This document shows positions 26,925-35,963 of a stretch of DNA of 64,000 nt, piece by piece. Position 1 is the first letter of the stretch. The number at the start of each line of letters is the position of its first letter. The stretch is from contig NZ_JAQQTF010000004.1 in the NCBI RefSeq assembly GCF_028561275.1, positions 682,001 through 746,000 of the forward strand, read 5' to 3'. Under the pieces are notes generated by a model. The model saw only the letters and a program-made list of their open reading frames with translations, ran no database searches and was not told where the DNA came from. The stretch comes from Aureisphaera galaxeae. Lineage in GTDB: Bacteria > Bacteroidota > Bacteroidia > Flavobacteriales > Flavobacteriaceae. A program made the position numbers and the translations under genes.

Positions 26925-28094
26925 ATGTTAGATCAAAAAAACCTTCCATACCACGAACGTTTTGTTCAGCCCACGGCCAAGGAACAAAAAGTAGAGGCCA
27001 CTTTGGAGAAGAACAAAATGCTTCGCTCCCTTATGTCGGTTTCCTTGCAACAGGATACCCTGGCCGATTTACACGAACACCTTCGGGTAGCGATGATGTT
27101 GGAGCTTTCCACCATTCCTCCCTATCTATGTGCTTTGTATTCCATTATGAAGGGTGACATGACCGATCCTAACTACAAAGAAGAATACGGCGACAATGCG
27201 GAAGCCGCTGCCTTAATCCGTTCCGTCATGATGGAAGAGATGCTACATTTCACTTTGGCGGGCAATATTTTAAATGCCGTAGGAGGAGAGATGAAGATCA
27301 ATCACAAGGAGTACGTACCCGAGTATCCTACGGTACTGCCCGATAGTGCTGGGAAGTTTCAAGTACACCTTAGTAAGTTCGATAAAGCGGCCATTCGTAC
27401 ATTTTTACGGATTGAACAGCCCACCCCTCCCGAAACGAAGCCCAAATTAGAAGGCTATACCACCATTGGACAGTTTTATCATGCGATAGAGGAGTTGATG
27501 AAGAAGTTGGAAAAGGAAGCCAAGAAGAAAAAGAAGACCATTTTTACAGGTGACCGTAAGTTACAGATCGATGATACCTATTACTACGGCGGTGGTGGTA
27601 AGATATTGGAAGTGCGAAACCTAACCACCGCTTTAGATGCCATTGAAGAGATTTTGGAGCAGGGAGAAGGTTCGGAAACCACGATTTACGACAATGACGA
27701 TGAGTTTGGGCAGATCCGTGAATTGGCGCATTATTTTAAGTTTAATGAGATTTATGAAGCACAGCGCTATGCGCATTGTCAGACCGATCCCAAGGATCCA
27801 CCAGAAGGCACCAAGATGGACATTCGGTATGACAAGGTCTACAATATGGGGATCGATCCTAAAACCGAAGACTTCGTTACGGACGAGCTAAAGGCCTTAT
27901 CGCATGAGTTCAATCTCGAGTACCGTAAGCTGTTGGATCTATTGCAGAGTGCCTTTCAGGGCCAACAGGAAGATTTTCTAGAAGCCGTAGGTGTTATGTA
28001 CAAGCTTCGCTATAAAGCCGTTGCCCTTATGCGTAATCCCATCCCTGGAAAACGAATAAATGCGGGGCCTACGTTTGAGTTTGTTGAAAAATGA
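26925..28094 (+). CDS. Ferritin-like protein of the VioB/RebD iminophenyl-pyruvate dimer synthase type
   Basis: 389 residues. The first half matches the ferritin-like domain of VioB and RebD: DLHEHLRVAMMLELSTIPPY followed by LCALYSI, and VMMEEMLHFTLAGNILNAVGG, giving an E...ExxH style helix bundle, with further candidate ligands at HKEYVPEYP. The rest carries a lysine-rich insert and NEIYEAQRYAHCQ. In violacein and rebeccamycin synthesis such proteins couple imines made by a flavin amino-acid oxidase; here the partner is a GMC enzyme. It stands where a cytochrome c subunit is found in related dehydrogenases. Confidence 0.8.
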   Translation: MLDQKNLPYHERFVQPTAKEQKVEATLEKNKMLRSLMSVSLQQDTLADLHEHLRVAMMLELSTIPPYLCALYSIMKGDMTDPNYKEEYGDNAEAAALIRSVMMEEMLHFTLAGNILNAVGGEMKINHKEYVPEYPTVLPDSAGKFQVHLSKFDKAAIRTFLRIEQPTPPETKPKLEGYTTIGQFYHAIEELMKKLEKEAKKKKKTIFTGDRKLQIDDTYYYGGGGKILEVRNLTTALDAIEEILEQGEGSETTIYDNDDEFGQIRELAHYFKFNEIYEAQRYAHCQTDPKDPPEGTKMDIRYDKVYNMGIDPKTEDFVTDELKALSHEFNLEYRKLLDLLQSAFQGQQEDFLEAVGVMYKLRYKAVALMRNPIPGKRINAGPTFEFVEK

Positions 28095-28136
28095 AGTTCA
28101 TAGGCTGGTTAGAAGTCAATTTAAATAAAAAAATAA

Positions 28137-29018
28137 ATGAAATTAATATCGACATCAGCATTAGCGAAAGAAAGAGGAATTGATTCTAAGCAATTGTTTC
28201 AGGATTTAAAATCTCGCGGATGGATATACAAAAAAGATGATCAGTGGAATTTGACTAAAGAAGGAAAAATGGCTGGAGGAGAAATGAAGTACAATCCTAA
28301 ATATGGTGAATATGTGGTATGGCCCAACAACATGGACTTAAATAAAGAAATTCGTTCCAACGAAACACTCAGCTCTACAAAAATTGGACAGGAATTTGGA
28401 ATATCCGCCCAAAGAACAAACGTAATATTGGCTGAACTTGGCTGGATTGAAAAGTCAAACATTGGAGGTTGGGAACTGACAAAATATGGAAAGAGAAATG
28501 GTGGATTTGAGATGGAAGCTCAAAACGGGTCCCCTTACGTAATTTGGGATAAACGAATTTTGCAGAATAAAAGCGTGTTAAATTCTATTGACGCCGCAAC
28601 AGGGAAAAGTTATGATGATTCAGCAATGAATAGTGCAAAACCTGTCTATGAAACCGATGAATTTAGGAAAAAGCATGAGGCAAAATATAGAACACAGGAT
28701 GGCCATAGAGTTAGAAGTCGTGCTGAAGCAATGATTGATGACTACTTGTATAGCAATGGTGTGGCTCATGCTTATGAAAGACGACTTCCGGGAATAGATG
28801 AAGAAGTAATATCAGATTTTTATATTCCAGCGGGTAAAGTTTTTATTGAGTTCTGGGGAATGGAAGACAATGAAAAGTATAAAGAACGAAAAAAGAGGAA
28901 GCTTGAAATCTACGCTGATAATAACTTCAATTTGATCGAAATGAATGACAAGGACATTGAGGCGATTGACGACGTGTTGCCTCGAAAACTGAAAAAGTTC
29001 GGTGTAAATATTATTTAG
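28137..29018 (+). CDS. Two winged-helix repeats fused to a PD-(D/E)XK nuclease-like domain
   Basis: 293 residues, AT-rich codons. Residues 1-60 and 75-140 are two similar DNA-binding-type modules (ALAKERGIDSKQLFQDLKSR with W..KKDDQWNLTKEGK, and KIGQEFGISAQRTNVILAEL with WELTKYGKRNGG), like phage antirepressor C-terminal domains. Residues 170-293 look like a restriction-endonuclease fold: RVRSRAEAMIDDYLYSNGVA, EEVISDFYIPAGKVFIEFWG, then YADNNFNLIEM; candidate metal residues are the Glu of RSRAE, Asp of SDF and Glu of IEFWG. Role unknown, possibly defence or repair. First gene of the accessory stretch. Confidence 0.7.
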   Translation: MKLISTSALAKERGIDSKQLFQDLKSRGWIYKKDDQWNLTKEGKMAGGEMKYNPKYGEYVVWPNNMDLNKEIRSNETLSSTKIGQEFGISAQRTNVILAELGWIEKSNIGGWELTKYGKRNGGFEMEAQNGSPYVIWDKRILQNKSVLNSIDAATGKSYDDSAMNSAKPVYETDEFRKKHEAKYRTQDGHRVRSRAEAMIDDYLYSNGVAHAYERRLPGIDEEVISDFYIPAGKVFIEFWGMEDNEKYKERKKRKLEIYADNNFNLIEMNDKDIEAIDDVLPRKLKKFGVNII

Positions 29019-29070
29019 AATATCCAATTGGCTACCAGAGACTAACTTTATATCGTAACTCTCTTTTTTC

Positions 29071-29090
29071 TACTTTTATAAACAAAATCT
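29071..29090 (+). promoter_or_regulatory. TACTTTTATA..AACAAAA leader element, copy 1
   Basis: TACTTTTATAAACAAAATCT, a -7-like element plus initial transcript, is almost repeated at 29648-29668 before the next gene. Confidence 0.4.
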
Positions 29091-29102
29091 TTCAATCAGA
29101 GC

Positions 29103-29585
29103 TTGAAAAAAGTCATAGTCATTGGAATTCTGTTTATGGGCTTGGTTAGTATGGCCCAAGAGAGTGATTCTGAATCTAGAGCAAAAAACGTCTATTTGGA
29201 GCTACTAAGCCATACTCCAAAGAGCTTTAAAATAGATCGAGAGAATAAACCTTTAAGCCAACTTCTTGAGGCTGATCTTAATTCCATATGGAAATTGAAG
29301 ACAGCTTATGAATTGAAAGATAGATTAAACGATCATGAAATTAATTGGCTGGAAAAGGAAATTAATCAAATGGCCGTTTCGTTTTTTTTGGAAGGAAAAC
29401 CTATCATTCTCCAGAGTGTTGGAGGGTATTCAGGTTGTCCGGAAGAACTATTACATACTGAAATCAGGAACGAAGTGAACGTTACGATTATAAGCTTGTG
29501 CCAAGGCGGTTGTATCGTTAATAGCGATATGGAAGATTTTATTAAGATATTCAATAATCGGACGGATAAATTAATATCCAATTGA
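29103..29585 (+). CDS. Small secreted protein, unrecognised
   Basis: 160 residues beginning at TTG with a clear signal peptide (KKVIVIGILFMGLVSMAQ). The mature protein is helical and charged, then has two cysteine-containing segments, GGYSGCPEELLHT and IISLCQGGCIVNSDMED. No family recognised. TTG is used because no ATG precedes the signal peptide in frame. Confidence 0.6.
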   Translation: MKKVIVIGILFMGLVSMAQESDSESRAKNVYLELLSHTPKSFKIDRENKPLSQLLEADLNSIWKLKTAYELKDRLNDHEINWLEKEINQMAVSFFLEGKPIILQSVGGYSGCPEELLHTEIRNEVNVTIISLCQGGCIVNSDMEDFIKIFNNRTDKLISN

Positions 29586-29647
29586 AAAACGTGACGTCTT
29601 CCATTCCCCCGCTAAGGCAGGACTCCGTCGGGTGACCTCCTTTTCAC

Positions 29648-29668
29648 TACTTTTATATAAACAAAACT
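29648..29668 (+). promoter_or_regulatory. TACTTTTATA..AACAAAA leader element, copy 2
   Basis: TACTTTTATATAAACAAAAC, nearly identical to 29071-29090. Between the two genes, 29605-29636 is GC-rich with CCCCCG/CGGG arms that could fold as a hairpin. Confidence 0.4.
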
Positions 29669-29681
29669 ATGGGTAATGTAA

Positions 29682-30227
29682 ATGGAGTCCGAAGACATCG
29701 ACATAAATGCAAAGCATTTCATCGCTTCCGTTAGGTATAATAAAAGTCAACCCGAAGATTTTGGATTAACAAAAGTGAAGGGGAAAGAACATTATATCGA
29801 CACGGAAGGGAATTTATGGCAGAACGAATATCTATGGGATTCTGGATGGGGAAATGAATATGGATTTATAAAATTACCCGAGCCTAATTTCGAACAGCTA
29901 TGGACGTTATTGACTAAGTCTAAGATAAAGGAGAATGTACTGGGAGCGGCCGAACTACTCAATGGATATCCCAAAGAGCTTAAGGATAAACTTCAGGAGC
30001 TCTTCAAAAATCATAAGAGTATTGACCGTGATCTTACCAAGAGACTTGCGCATTTGGAACTATTAAACCATGTTACAAATCATTCAGAAACCCACGGGAA
30101 AAAATACGAAGAGGTGAACGAAGATTTTCAAGTATGGAAAAAACTGAAAGACGATTTTGATAGATTGAAAACCGATAGTTTTATTCAGCAATTTAAGAAG
30201 ACCATTACTAGCAAAAGAGAATCATAA
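29682..30227 (+). CDS. Hypothetical cytosolic protein
   Basis: 181 residues, no signal peptide. An N-terminal beta-rich part (KGKEHYIDTEGNLWQNEYLW) and a helical C-terminal half with DRDLTKRLAHLELLNHV. Not recognised. Low-GC codon use like its neighbours. Confidence 0.55.
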   Translation: MESEDIDINAKHFIASVRYNKSQPEDFGLTKVKGKEHYIDTEGNLWQNEYLWDSGWGNEYGFIKLPEPNFEQLWTLLTKSKIKENVLGAAELLNGYPKELKDKLQELFKNHKSIDRDLTKRLAHLELLNHVTNHSETHGKKYEEVNEDFQVWKKLKDDFDRLKTDSFIQQFKKTITSKRES

Positions 30228-30276
30228 GGCAAGGGCCTAGTATTGAATGGTATTATCAATGAAATAGTGAAATAAG

Positions 30277-30876
30277 GTGAACTTTGATTTAGAAGACAAA
30301 CTATCAGAATATGTAAAGAAAGGCGACTTGGATACCGCCATTGAAATAGCAGAATCTGAATTAAAAAAAGTTTCAAAGACAGACTTTCATGCACTAATTG
30401 GCAAGGATTTACTCCATCTAGCGCCCGAATTAAGCACGTTCATTTCAAACTTTTACTCCGCGGTTAAACTTAGATATGCAATTAAGTTTTCAAAAAAACT
30501 AAAAGCATTGTACTGTGAAATGAATGGATTCACAATAAACTATGACAGATGGTTTGTAGATATCTTCGCATATAGTGATATAGATGAGAACGACTATGAT
30601 TGGCTGGCAGATTATGACTTCTTGTCGAAACGGGATATGACTATTAAAGGGTTTGAGAGCTTTCAAAAAGTCTATGAAGACGTTCATAAATACCAGAAGT
30701 TCGATATCCCAGAAATTGAGCAAGCTTACGACATTGCCGAATTGATTATCATTTTGAGGCTTCAGGAATTATTTCGGAAAACTTATAAAAAGGCCGAAAG
30801 GAAGGGATTGAAATGGAGCTCTATTCCTATGTTTGTCACAGCACACGACTATGAAATGATGTATCGTATCAATTAA
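30277..30876 (+). CDS. Hypothetical cytosolic helical protein
   Basis: 199 residues from a GTG start. Begins with a TPR-like helix pair (SEYVKKGDLDTAIEIAESEL) and continues helical with many aromatics (DYDWLADYDFLSKRDMTIKG). No family recognised. The start is the only one that gives the whole first helix. Confidence 0.55.
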   Translation: MNFDLEDKLSEYVKKGDLDTAIEIAESELKKVSKTDFHALIGKDLLHLAPELSTFISNFYSAVKLRYAIKFSKKLKALYCEMNGFTINYDRWFVDIFAYSDIDENDYDWLADYDFLSKRDMTIKGFESFQKVYEDVHKYQKFDIPEIEQAYDIAELIIILRLQELFRKTYKKAERKGLKWSSIPMFVTAHDYEMMYRIN

Positions 30877-31020
30877 AATGATTCGCTCTGCTATATTCCC
30901 AATGGGTGACGTTCATTATATCATTTAATTCATGAAACAAGACTTCTTTTAATAAACTTGATTCGCTTCATCTTACTAAAAGAGGGATTAATTGCTATCT
31001 TAAGAAGCAAAATATACGCT

Positions 31021-31833
31021 ATGAGAAAAATTGTTTATGGTTTACTTCTATCTGTTACGATATTAAGTTGTACATCCGATGACGGGGCTAACGATTCTGA
31101 AGACAACTACGCTTCTTTTTTATCTGACACCTCCATAGAAACCGATATCGATTTCATGCCCGAGGAAACATACGAGGTGTTTGATGGGACTCCACAAGTT
31201 CCGTCCCTAAAATTGAAACTGGTTACTACAGAAATTTACCCCTGTGTGAATTATACGCTAGCCACAACCACTTTTGTTAGGGACACCGAGTTGATTGTTC
31301 GGTTCGATGAGGTGATAGAGCCCGTTTTTTGTTTAACGGCAATAGGTCCCGCAGGCGTCTATCTCGATCTACCCGAAGATATAGAGCGCATTACGCTCAT
31401 AAATGGGGAAAGCATAGATAAGTATACCATAGAAACAAATATGGATAAGGTTGAGATACGCCTCATAGAAAGGAATTTTACCAACCTGCTTTTTGAAAAC
31501 ACCTTTCGCCTTCCCGAGAATTCATTCGCCTACGTGTGTGGTACTAATATAGATAATACCCAATTGTATGATGATTTCAAGAATATTTTACTCAGCAATG
31601 CCGCATTGACAGAAATCACCTTTAATGGTGAGGGGAGGATTCCTTATCCCGAGAGTTCTTCGGGGCATGGGGTAGATCATCCTTCCGTGTTTTTTCAATA
31701 TACCGACGAATCGATTTTCGATGAACTGGGAGAAGTGCTTGACGATTTTGCATCACAATATCTTGAAGGGGAAATTGGGGTAACCATGCGTCTCGATAGC
31801 TGGAAAAACAAAAGACATGCAAGTTGGGATTAA
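31021..31833 (+). CDS. Hypothetical lipoprotein
   Basis: About 270 residues. The ATG at 31021 places MRKIVYGLLLSVTILSC at the N-terminus, a good lipoprotein signal; an upstream TTG frame would bury it. The mature part is acidic and beta-rich with a few cysteines (EIYPCVNYTLATTTFVRD, AYVCGTNIDN). Not recognised. Confidence 0.65.
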   Translation: MRKIVYGLLLSVTILSCTSDDGANDSEDNYASFLSDTSIETDIDFMPEETYEVFDGTPQVPSLKLKLVTTEIYPCVNYTLATTTFVRDTELIVRFDEVIEPVFCLTAIGPAGVYLDLPEDIERITLINGESIDKYTIETNMDKVEIRLIERNFTNLLFENTFRLPENSFAYVCGTNIDNTQLYDDFKNILLSNAALTEITFNGEGRIPYPESSSGHGVDHPSVFFQYTDESIFDELGEVLDDFASQYLEGEIGVTMRLDSWKNKRHASWD

Positions 31834-31881
31834 AAAAGAATTTTTCGCCTACCTTACTTTTCCTAAACTCGAAATTCCTTA

Positions 31882-32703
31882 ATGATAACGATTCACCTTA
31901 AACCTTCATTTCATAAGTTCTCAACGATAGTACTACGTGATAACGAGATCGTATGTGAAATTCGCCAAAGGTTTCAAGACCTAACTGAGTTTGAGAAAAA
32001 AGAGGTTCTTACGGCTTCTCAAGATTTGAAATTGAAGGAGCTGAAGGAGTTCAATCAAAAAGCTAAAAAAGAACATTGGTTAGAGAAGAGCGAAATTCCC
32101 AAAGAGGTTTCCGAACAGAAGGCTAGAATCAATGAATTGATCAAAAACATCATCGACAAGCCCATTAAGGACGACAGAATTATTCTCGATGGTATTCAGG
32201 TAGAATGTGTATTACATGAACCCGAGATGCCTCCTCAATTAATCGAGTTTCACTCCCCAGAAGATGGGACAAGGGAAATTGAGATCATTAAAAGCTTGTT
32301 TGTGATGCTGAATCAGAGTTTTACATCGGAACCCGTGGTGAATTATTTGGAATTGGTTCAAGGCTATTTTGGTATGGGCCAACAATGGAGAATCACAAAT
32401 GAAGATCCGCTAACCATGCGATTGTTTGGGAGTTTAAGCATATATGAAAAGGAAGGGATCATAGAATTGTTCAACTCTTTAGAATCGAACAAAGTGCTTA
32501 TTCTAGACCTGCGTAATTTGGATGGAATGGGGACCACTTTCCATGAATGCTTTCAAGAACTGATGGGTAGAATGGAAGCGGTGTATTGGCTGGTTTCGGA
32601 GAATGAACTGCTATTAAGGCACTTAGATGAAATAGGAGTATCGAATACATATGTCTTTAAGGATATGGATGTAATCCTTGAAAAAATGAAGAACAGAAAT
32701 TGA
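31882..32703 (+). CDS. Hypothetical protein with STAS-like C-terminus
   Basis: 273 residues, cytosolic. N-terminal unknown region with a long charged helix (residues 40-95). The last 75 residues (GIIELFNSLESNKVLILDLR, then NLDGMGTTFHECFQELMGRM and NTYVFKDMDVILEKM) follow the beta-alpha pattern of a STAS domain with a Gly-Thr-Thr turn where the phosphorylatable residue would be. This is a fold-level impression. Followed after 3 bases by a cysteine-rich ORF. Confidence 0.55.
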   Translation: MITIHLKPSFHKFSTIVLRDNEIVCEIRQRFQDLTEFEKKEVLTASQDLKLKELKEFNQKAKKEHWLEKSEIPKEVSEQKARINELIKNIIDKPIKDDRIILDGIQVECVLHEPEMPPQLIEFHSPEDGTREIEIIKSLFVMLNQSFTSEPVVNYLELVQGYFGMGQQWRITNEDPLTMRLFGSLSIYEKEGIIELFNSLESNKVLILDLRNLDGMGTTFHECFQELMGRMEAVYWLVSENELLLRHLDEIGVSNTYVFKDMDVILEKMKNRN

Positions 32704-32706
32704 GAA

Positions 32707-33018
32707 ATGGGGGCAATTAACTGCAAAAAACATGGTAGACAATTGATTATAGAAGTTTGCGAACATGCATACGAAGCGCTTCATTCCAGACAAAAGTTAG
32801 ATTTACTTAAAATTCCAATTCTTAATTTAAGAGTTTGTACGAGTTGTTATGATCAATTTCGTTTTCAGGCAGTACCAGATATAACAATAGAAGACCTTCT
32901 TGAGTTGGATGATGAAGAGGCTGATCGTATTGGTGACTTTGTTCATGGAAAATATGATCAGGTAAATAGAAAGGTCATGTGCGTGGCCTGTTATAATGAA
33001 CTAAAAGAAAAGCATTAA
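32707..33018 (+). CDS. Small cysteine-rich protein, possible zinc ribbon
   Basis: 103 residues with Cys/His clusters in order: CKKHGRQ, VCEHAYE, LRVCTSCYDQF and MCVACYNELKEKH. Two CxxC knuckles about 47 residues apart suggest one zinc site. Stop overlaps the next start (TAATG). Confidence 0.55.
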   Translation: MGAINCKKHGRQLIIEVCEHAYEALHSRQKLDLLKIPILNLRVCTSCYDQFRFQAVPDITIEDLLELDDEEADRIGDFVHGKYDQVNRKVMCVACYNELKEKH

Positions 33019-33785
33019 TGATTCCAGACTTTTTAAAGAAATTTGAATCGGAGTTAAAGAAATACGAAAGAGCCTTTATTCGTATCAACGCAAAACCTAG
33101 AAAGGAAAGCCCTCTAGAGGATAATCTGGATATAATAGACAACAAGTTTTTGGGAAAGCCCTTCTTTCCAAAAGATAAGGAGTATCCTAAGGATGAAAAG
33201 GGCAACCCAATGGTGATGGTGGCTCAATTAAATTTTGAACAAATTCCAGAACTTGAATTCTTTCCGATGGATGGGATTCTTCAACTCTTTTTATCTCCAA
33301 CCGACTGGTATATGAAAGATTCCGCGATCGTGTATCACTCCAAAGAGCAATTAGAGAAGGAACCCATGAATGATTTTTCATTCCTAACCGAAGCTGCCTA
33401 TGAAGAAATGCCCGTATATAAAATCCATCAATTGAGTTTTGAAAAAGCTATCGATAGAGGAGGTTCAGAGGATTCACAATTCGACTTTCTTTTTGATGGC
33501 ATCGATTATTGGGAATACACAGAACGATTGACAGAAGAGCAGGAAAAGGAGTTTAATGCTTATTTCCGTGCCATGGGACATAAGATCGGAGGTTATGCCG
33601 AATTCACACAATCGGATCCTAGAGGCAACAGTAAGGAACAAATGGATGATATTCAGGTGTTACAAATAGATGTGGACGAGCATATCATGTTTGGAGATAG
33701 TGGATTAGGGCATATATTTATAAGCAAGGAAGACCTTATGAATAAAGACTTCTCCAAAGCCTATTTTTACTGGGATTGCTGTTAG
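33018..33785 (+). CDS. DUF1963 / YwqG family protein
   Basis: 255 residues. Recognised by the KFLGKPFFPKDKEYPKDEKG then MVMVAQLNFEQIPELEFFP pattern, the GILQLFLSPTDW strand, GGYAEFTQSDPRG and a C-terminal DSGLGHIFISKEDL. Family members are cytosolic, of unknown function, and often occur in immunity-protein arrays. Translationally coupled to the zinc-ribbon-like ORF. Confidence 0.85.
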   Translation: MIPDFLKKFESELKKYERAFIRINAKPRKESPLEDNLDIIDNKFLGKPFFPKDKEYPKDEKGNPMVMVAQLNFEQIPELEFFPMDGILQLFLSPTDWYMKDSAIVYHSKEQLEKEPMNDFSFLTEAAYEEMPVYKIHQLSFEKAIDRGGSEDSQFDFLFDGIDYWEYTERLTEEQEKEFNAYFRAMGHKIGGYAEFTQSDPRGNSKEQMDDIQVLQIDVDEHIMFGDSGLGHIFISKEDLMNKDFSKAYFYWDCC

Positions 33786-33838
33786 CTATTTTTAGACGAA
33801 TCATTGAAAAAGCACCAATGAAGCAGGTCGGAATCATT

Positions 33839-34357
33839 ATGAAAAAAGTATTATGTCTTTTTGGAATTGTATTTCTTCTGGGCAGTTGCGAAGAAGAATT
33901 AGGCAATTACTATTTTGAGTTCGATACAGTAGATTGGTATACAATTGATATAGACGAAGGGGATGTCTTTGCTTTGGAGGATCAGCTTAACACATTGGAG
34001 AATGAGAGGCTAAAGTTAGATTTGTTGATTAATGATATCCCCAATTCAGTAACGGATACAACGTTCATAGCGAAGTTAGAGACTGTCGGATTTACAAAGA
34101 CGACCATCAATGATTCCCAAAAAATAAATACTCTACGAGAAATCTTTAGAGAAAAACCGCATGAAGATGTACTGGCGGCAGCGTGTATTGCCGTGTACCG
34201 GGATATTTTAATTTTTAGGAAACAGGGCAAGATAATCGGAACTTCGAAAGTATGTTTCGATTGCAATCAAAGTCAAATTCACGGAACAGAAGTCAATACA
34301 TCGTATTTTGGACAGTCTGGGGACTATGGAAAACTGGCTAGACTCTTACATGAATAA
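33839..34357 (+). CDS. Hypothetical lipoprotein
   Basis: 172 residues from ATG 33839, giving MKKVLCLFGIVFLLGSC as lipoprotein signal. The C-terminal part VCFDCNQSQIHGTEVN has a CxxC and a short helical end. Not recognised. Confidence 0.65.
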   Translation: MKKVLCLFGIVFLLGSCEEELGNYYFEFDTVDWYTIDIDEGDVFALEDQLNTLENERLKLDLLINDIPNSVTDTTFIAKLETVGFTKTTINDSQKINTLREIFREKPHEDVLAAACIAVYRDILIFRKQGKIIGTSKVCFDCNQSQIHGTEVNTSYFGQSGDYGKLARLLHE

Positions 34358-34400
34358 CTCAATTTGAACGAATTAAACTTTTTTAAATTCATTATTGAAT

Positions 34401-35264
34401 ATGAAATATATAAAGCACATAATAATCGCACTAGTCTTTTTAAGTAATTCGGCGATTTCTCAAAGCAGACTTGTTTCTTGGAGTCAATCAAATATTGAGA
34501 ATTATACAAAAGAAATGTATGATAAGGCTCAAAAGCTAACCACAGATGAATTATTGGAAAAAAATCTAAATGATATATACTGGAGTGAAGTTTTTCTTAC
34601 GCTAAATGCTTCAGTCAATAACTATGCAAATAATACCGAGTATCAAAAACAACTTGCGAAACAAATAACTAATCAGAAAGAAACAAAATTAGAAGGAACA
34701 AGTAGACTAATTATCTGGGATAGAATCATCAGTGGAGATATTATTTTCGAGGGAAAAGGGATAGTGATTGATAATGATTTATACAAGGTTTGTGGAAGAG
34801 CAAATCAACTTCTTCAAAATTTGACAGGCAAAAATTTTGGCAATGTAAATATTAACTCTACTTCTTCAGAACTTGAAAGCCTTAAGAAAAAATGGTTAGA
34901 TTATCTAACAGGAAAAGAAATAACAGAATACAAAAAAACTGAACACAAAAATTCTAAAATTGAGGAGATAAGTAGCTTGGAAGCCTTCGAGGCCATAATA
35001 ATTTCCGTTCAGCCGAGAGATGAAAAGGACAGGATAACAGCCCAGTGTTTGAAAAACATTTACGGATTAGATGAGATGCCTGACAATCCAGGATCTGAAG
35101 CATATTGTAACCCGGATAGTTACAGTTTTGCCTATTTAGCAATGTTGGTAGGAGACGAACCCTTGGACAAAACCAAGGACAGTGAATATTGGAAGGAGTT
35201 TTGGAACAAAAACAAGAACGCACTTACTTGGGATGATGAAAAAGGATACTTCGTTATCAATTGA
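34401..35264 (+). CDS. Hypothetical secreted protein
   Basis: 287 residues. Signal peptide YIKHIIIALVFLSNSAISQ after the ATG at 34401 (a TTG two codons earlier is disfavoured). Very AT-rich. Mature part is mixed helical, with EAYCNPDSYSFAYLAMLV near the end. No family recognised. Confidence 0.6.
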   Translation: MKYIKHIIIALVFLSNSAISQSRLVSWSQSNIENYTKEMYDKAQKLTTDELLEKNLNDIYWSEVFLTLNASVNNYANNTEYQKQLAKQITNQKETKLEGTSRLIIWDRIISGDIIFEGKGIVIDNDLYKVCGRANQLLQNLTGKNFGNVNINSTSSELESLKKKWLDYLTGKEITEYKKTEHKNSKIEEISSLEAFEAIIISVQPRDEKDRITAQCLKNIYGLDEMPDNPGSEAYCNPDSYSFAYLAMLVGDEPLDKTKDSEYWKEFWNKNKNALTWDDEKGYFVIN

Positions 35265-35377
35265 AGTATTCTATGGTTTGCTATCCCTCATTCTCATCGT
35301 TTTACTACTGGAATAAGGATTTTAATGTAACTTCCTAAGGGAATTGTTGTCTTTTCACTAACTAAGCTTCACAACGC

Positions 35378-35911
35378 ATGAACTTTTTTACCACCTTGTT
35401 GTCATTATTTCTTCTAACGGGTGTCAGTTCCTGCCAGAAAAAGAGTTTGGAAGGCACCTGGAATAGATGCAATCGGGATGGAAGTTATGTTGAATATATT
35501 ATTACGAACGAATATTTCGTCATGTTGCTCAGTAAATCGGACAATATTGGTTTCTTCAAAAAACAAGATATAGAGAAGGGAATGATCATTTCGGATCATA
35601 CAAAATTGACTGAGGTGGCTTTGATCGGTAATCCCGATACCTTATGGGTATATAGTTATTCCAAAAACCAAGTGATCTTACGAAGTCGCATCAATGGCGA
35701 AATTGAACTGAATAAAGCTTCTTTCACATATGCTACCATCGACACGTTGGATTTTGCAGTTTGGAAAAGTAAAATCATTTCTGAGTTTCAAAAAAGAACA
35801 CTTTTTATGAATTGCCAGGATATCCGAACGGAAAGCGAAAAAGAAGTTGAGGTGTTGGATGTAACTGATGATAAGGAAGAGGAACTTTTATTAAAAGGTG
35901 TCAGAGATTAG
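35378..35911 (+). CDS. Hypothetical lipoprotein
   Basis: 177 residues with a lipoprotein signal (SLFLLTGVSSC). The mature part starts LEGTWNRCNRDGSYVEYIIT, the opening of a lipocalin-like small beta-barrel, and ends in an acidic helix. Function unknown. Confidence 0.65.
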   Translation: MNFFTTLLSLFLLTGVSSCQKKSLEGTWNRCNRDGSYVEYIITNEYFVMLLSKSDNIGFFKKQDIEKGMIISDHTKLTEVALIGNPDTLWVYSYSKNQVILRSRINGEIELNKASFTYATIDTLDFAVWKSKIISEFQKRTLFMNCQDIRTESEKEVEVLDVTDDKEEELLLKGVRD

Positions 35912-35963
35912 AGAATAGAATCGCTTGATTGCAACAAAATTAGCATAATACAATCATAGAGGT

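Noticed and set aside
26925-28094. Bacterioferritin or Dps iron storage protein
   Set aside because: The length (389 residues) and the LELSTIPPYL and EEMLHFTLAGN motifs fit the VioB/RebD-type ferritin-like family better.
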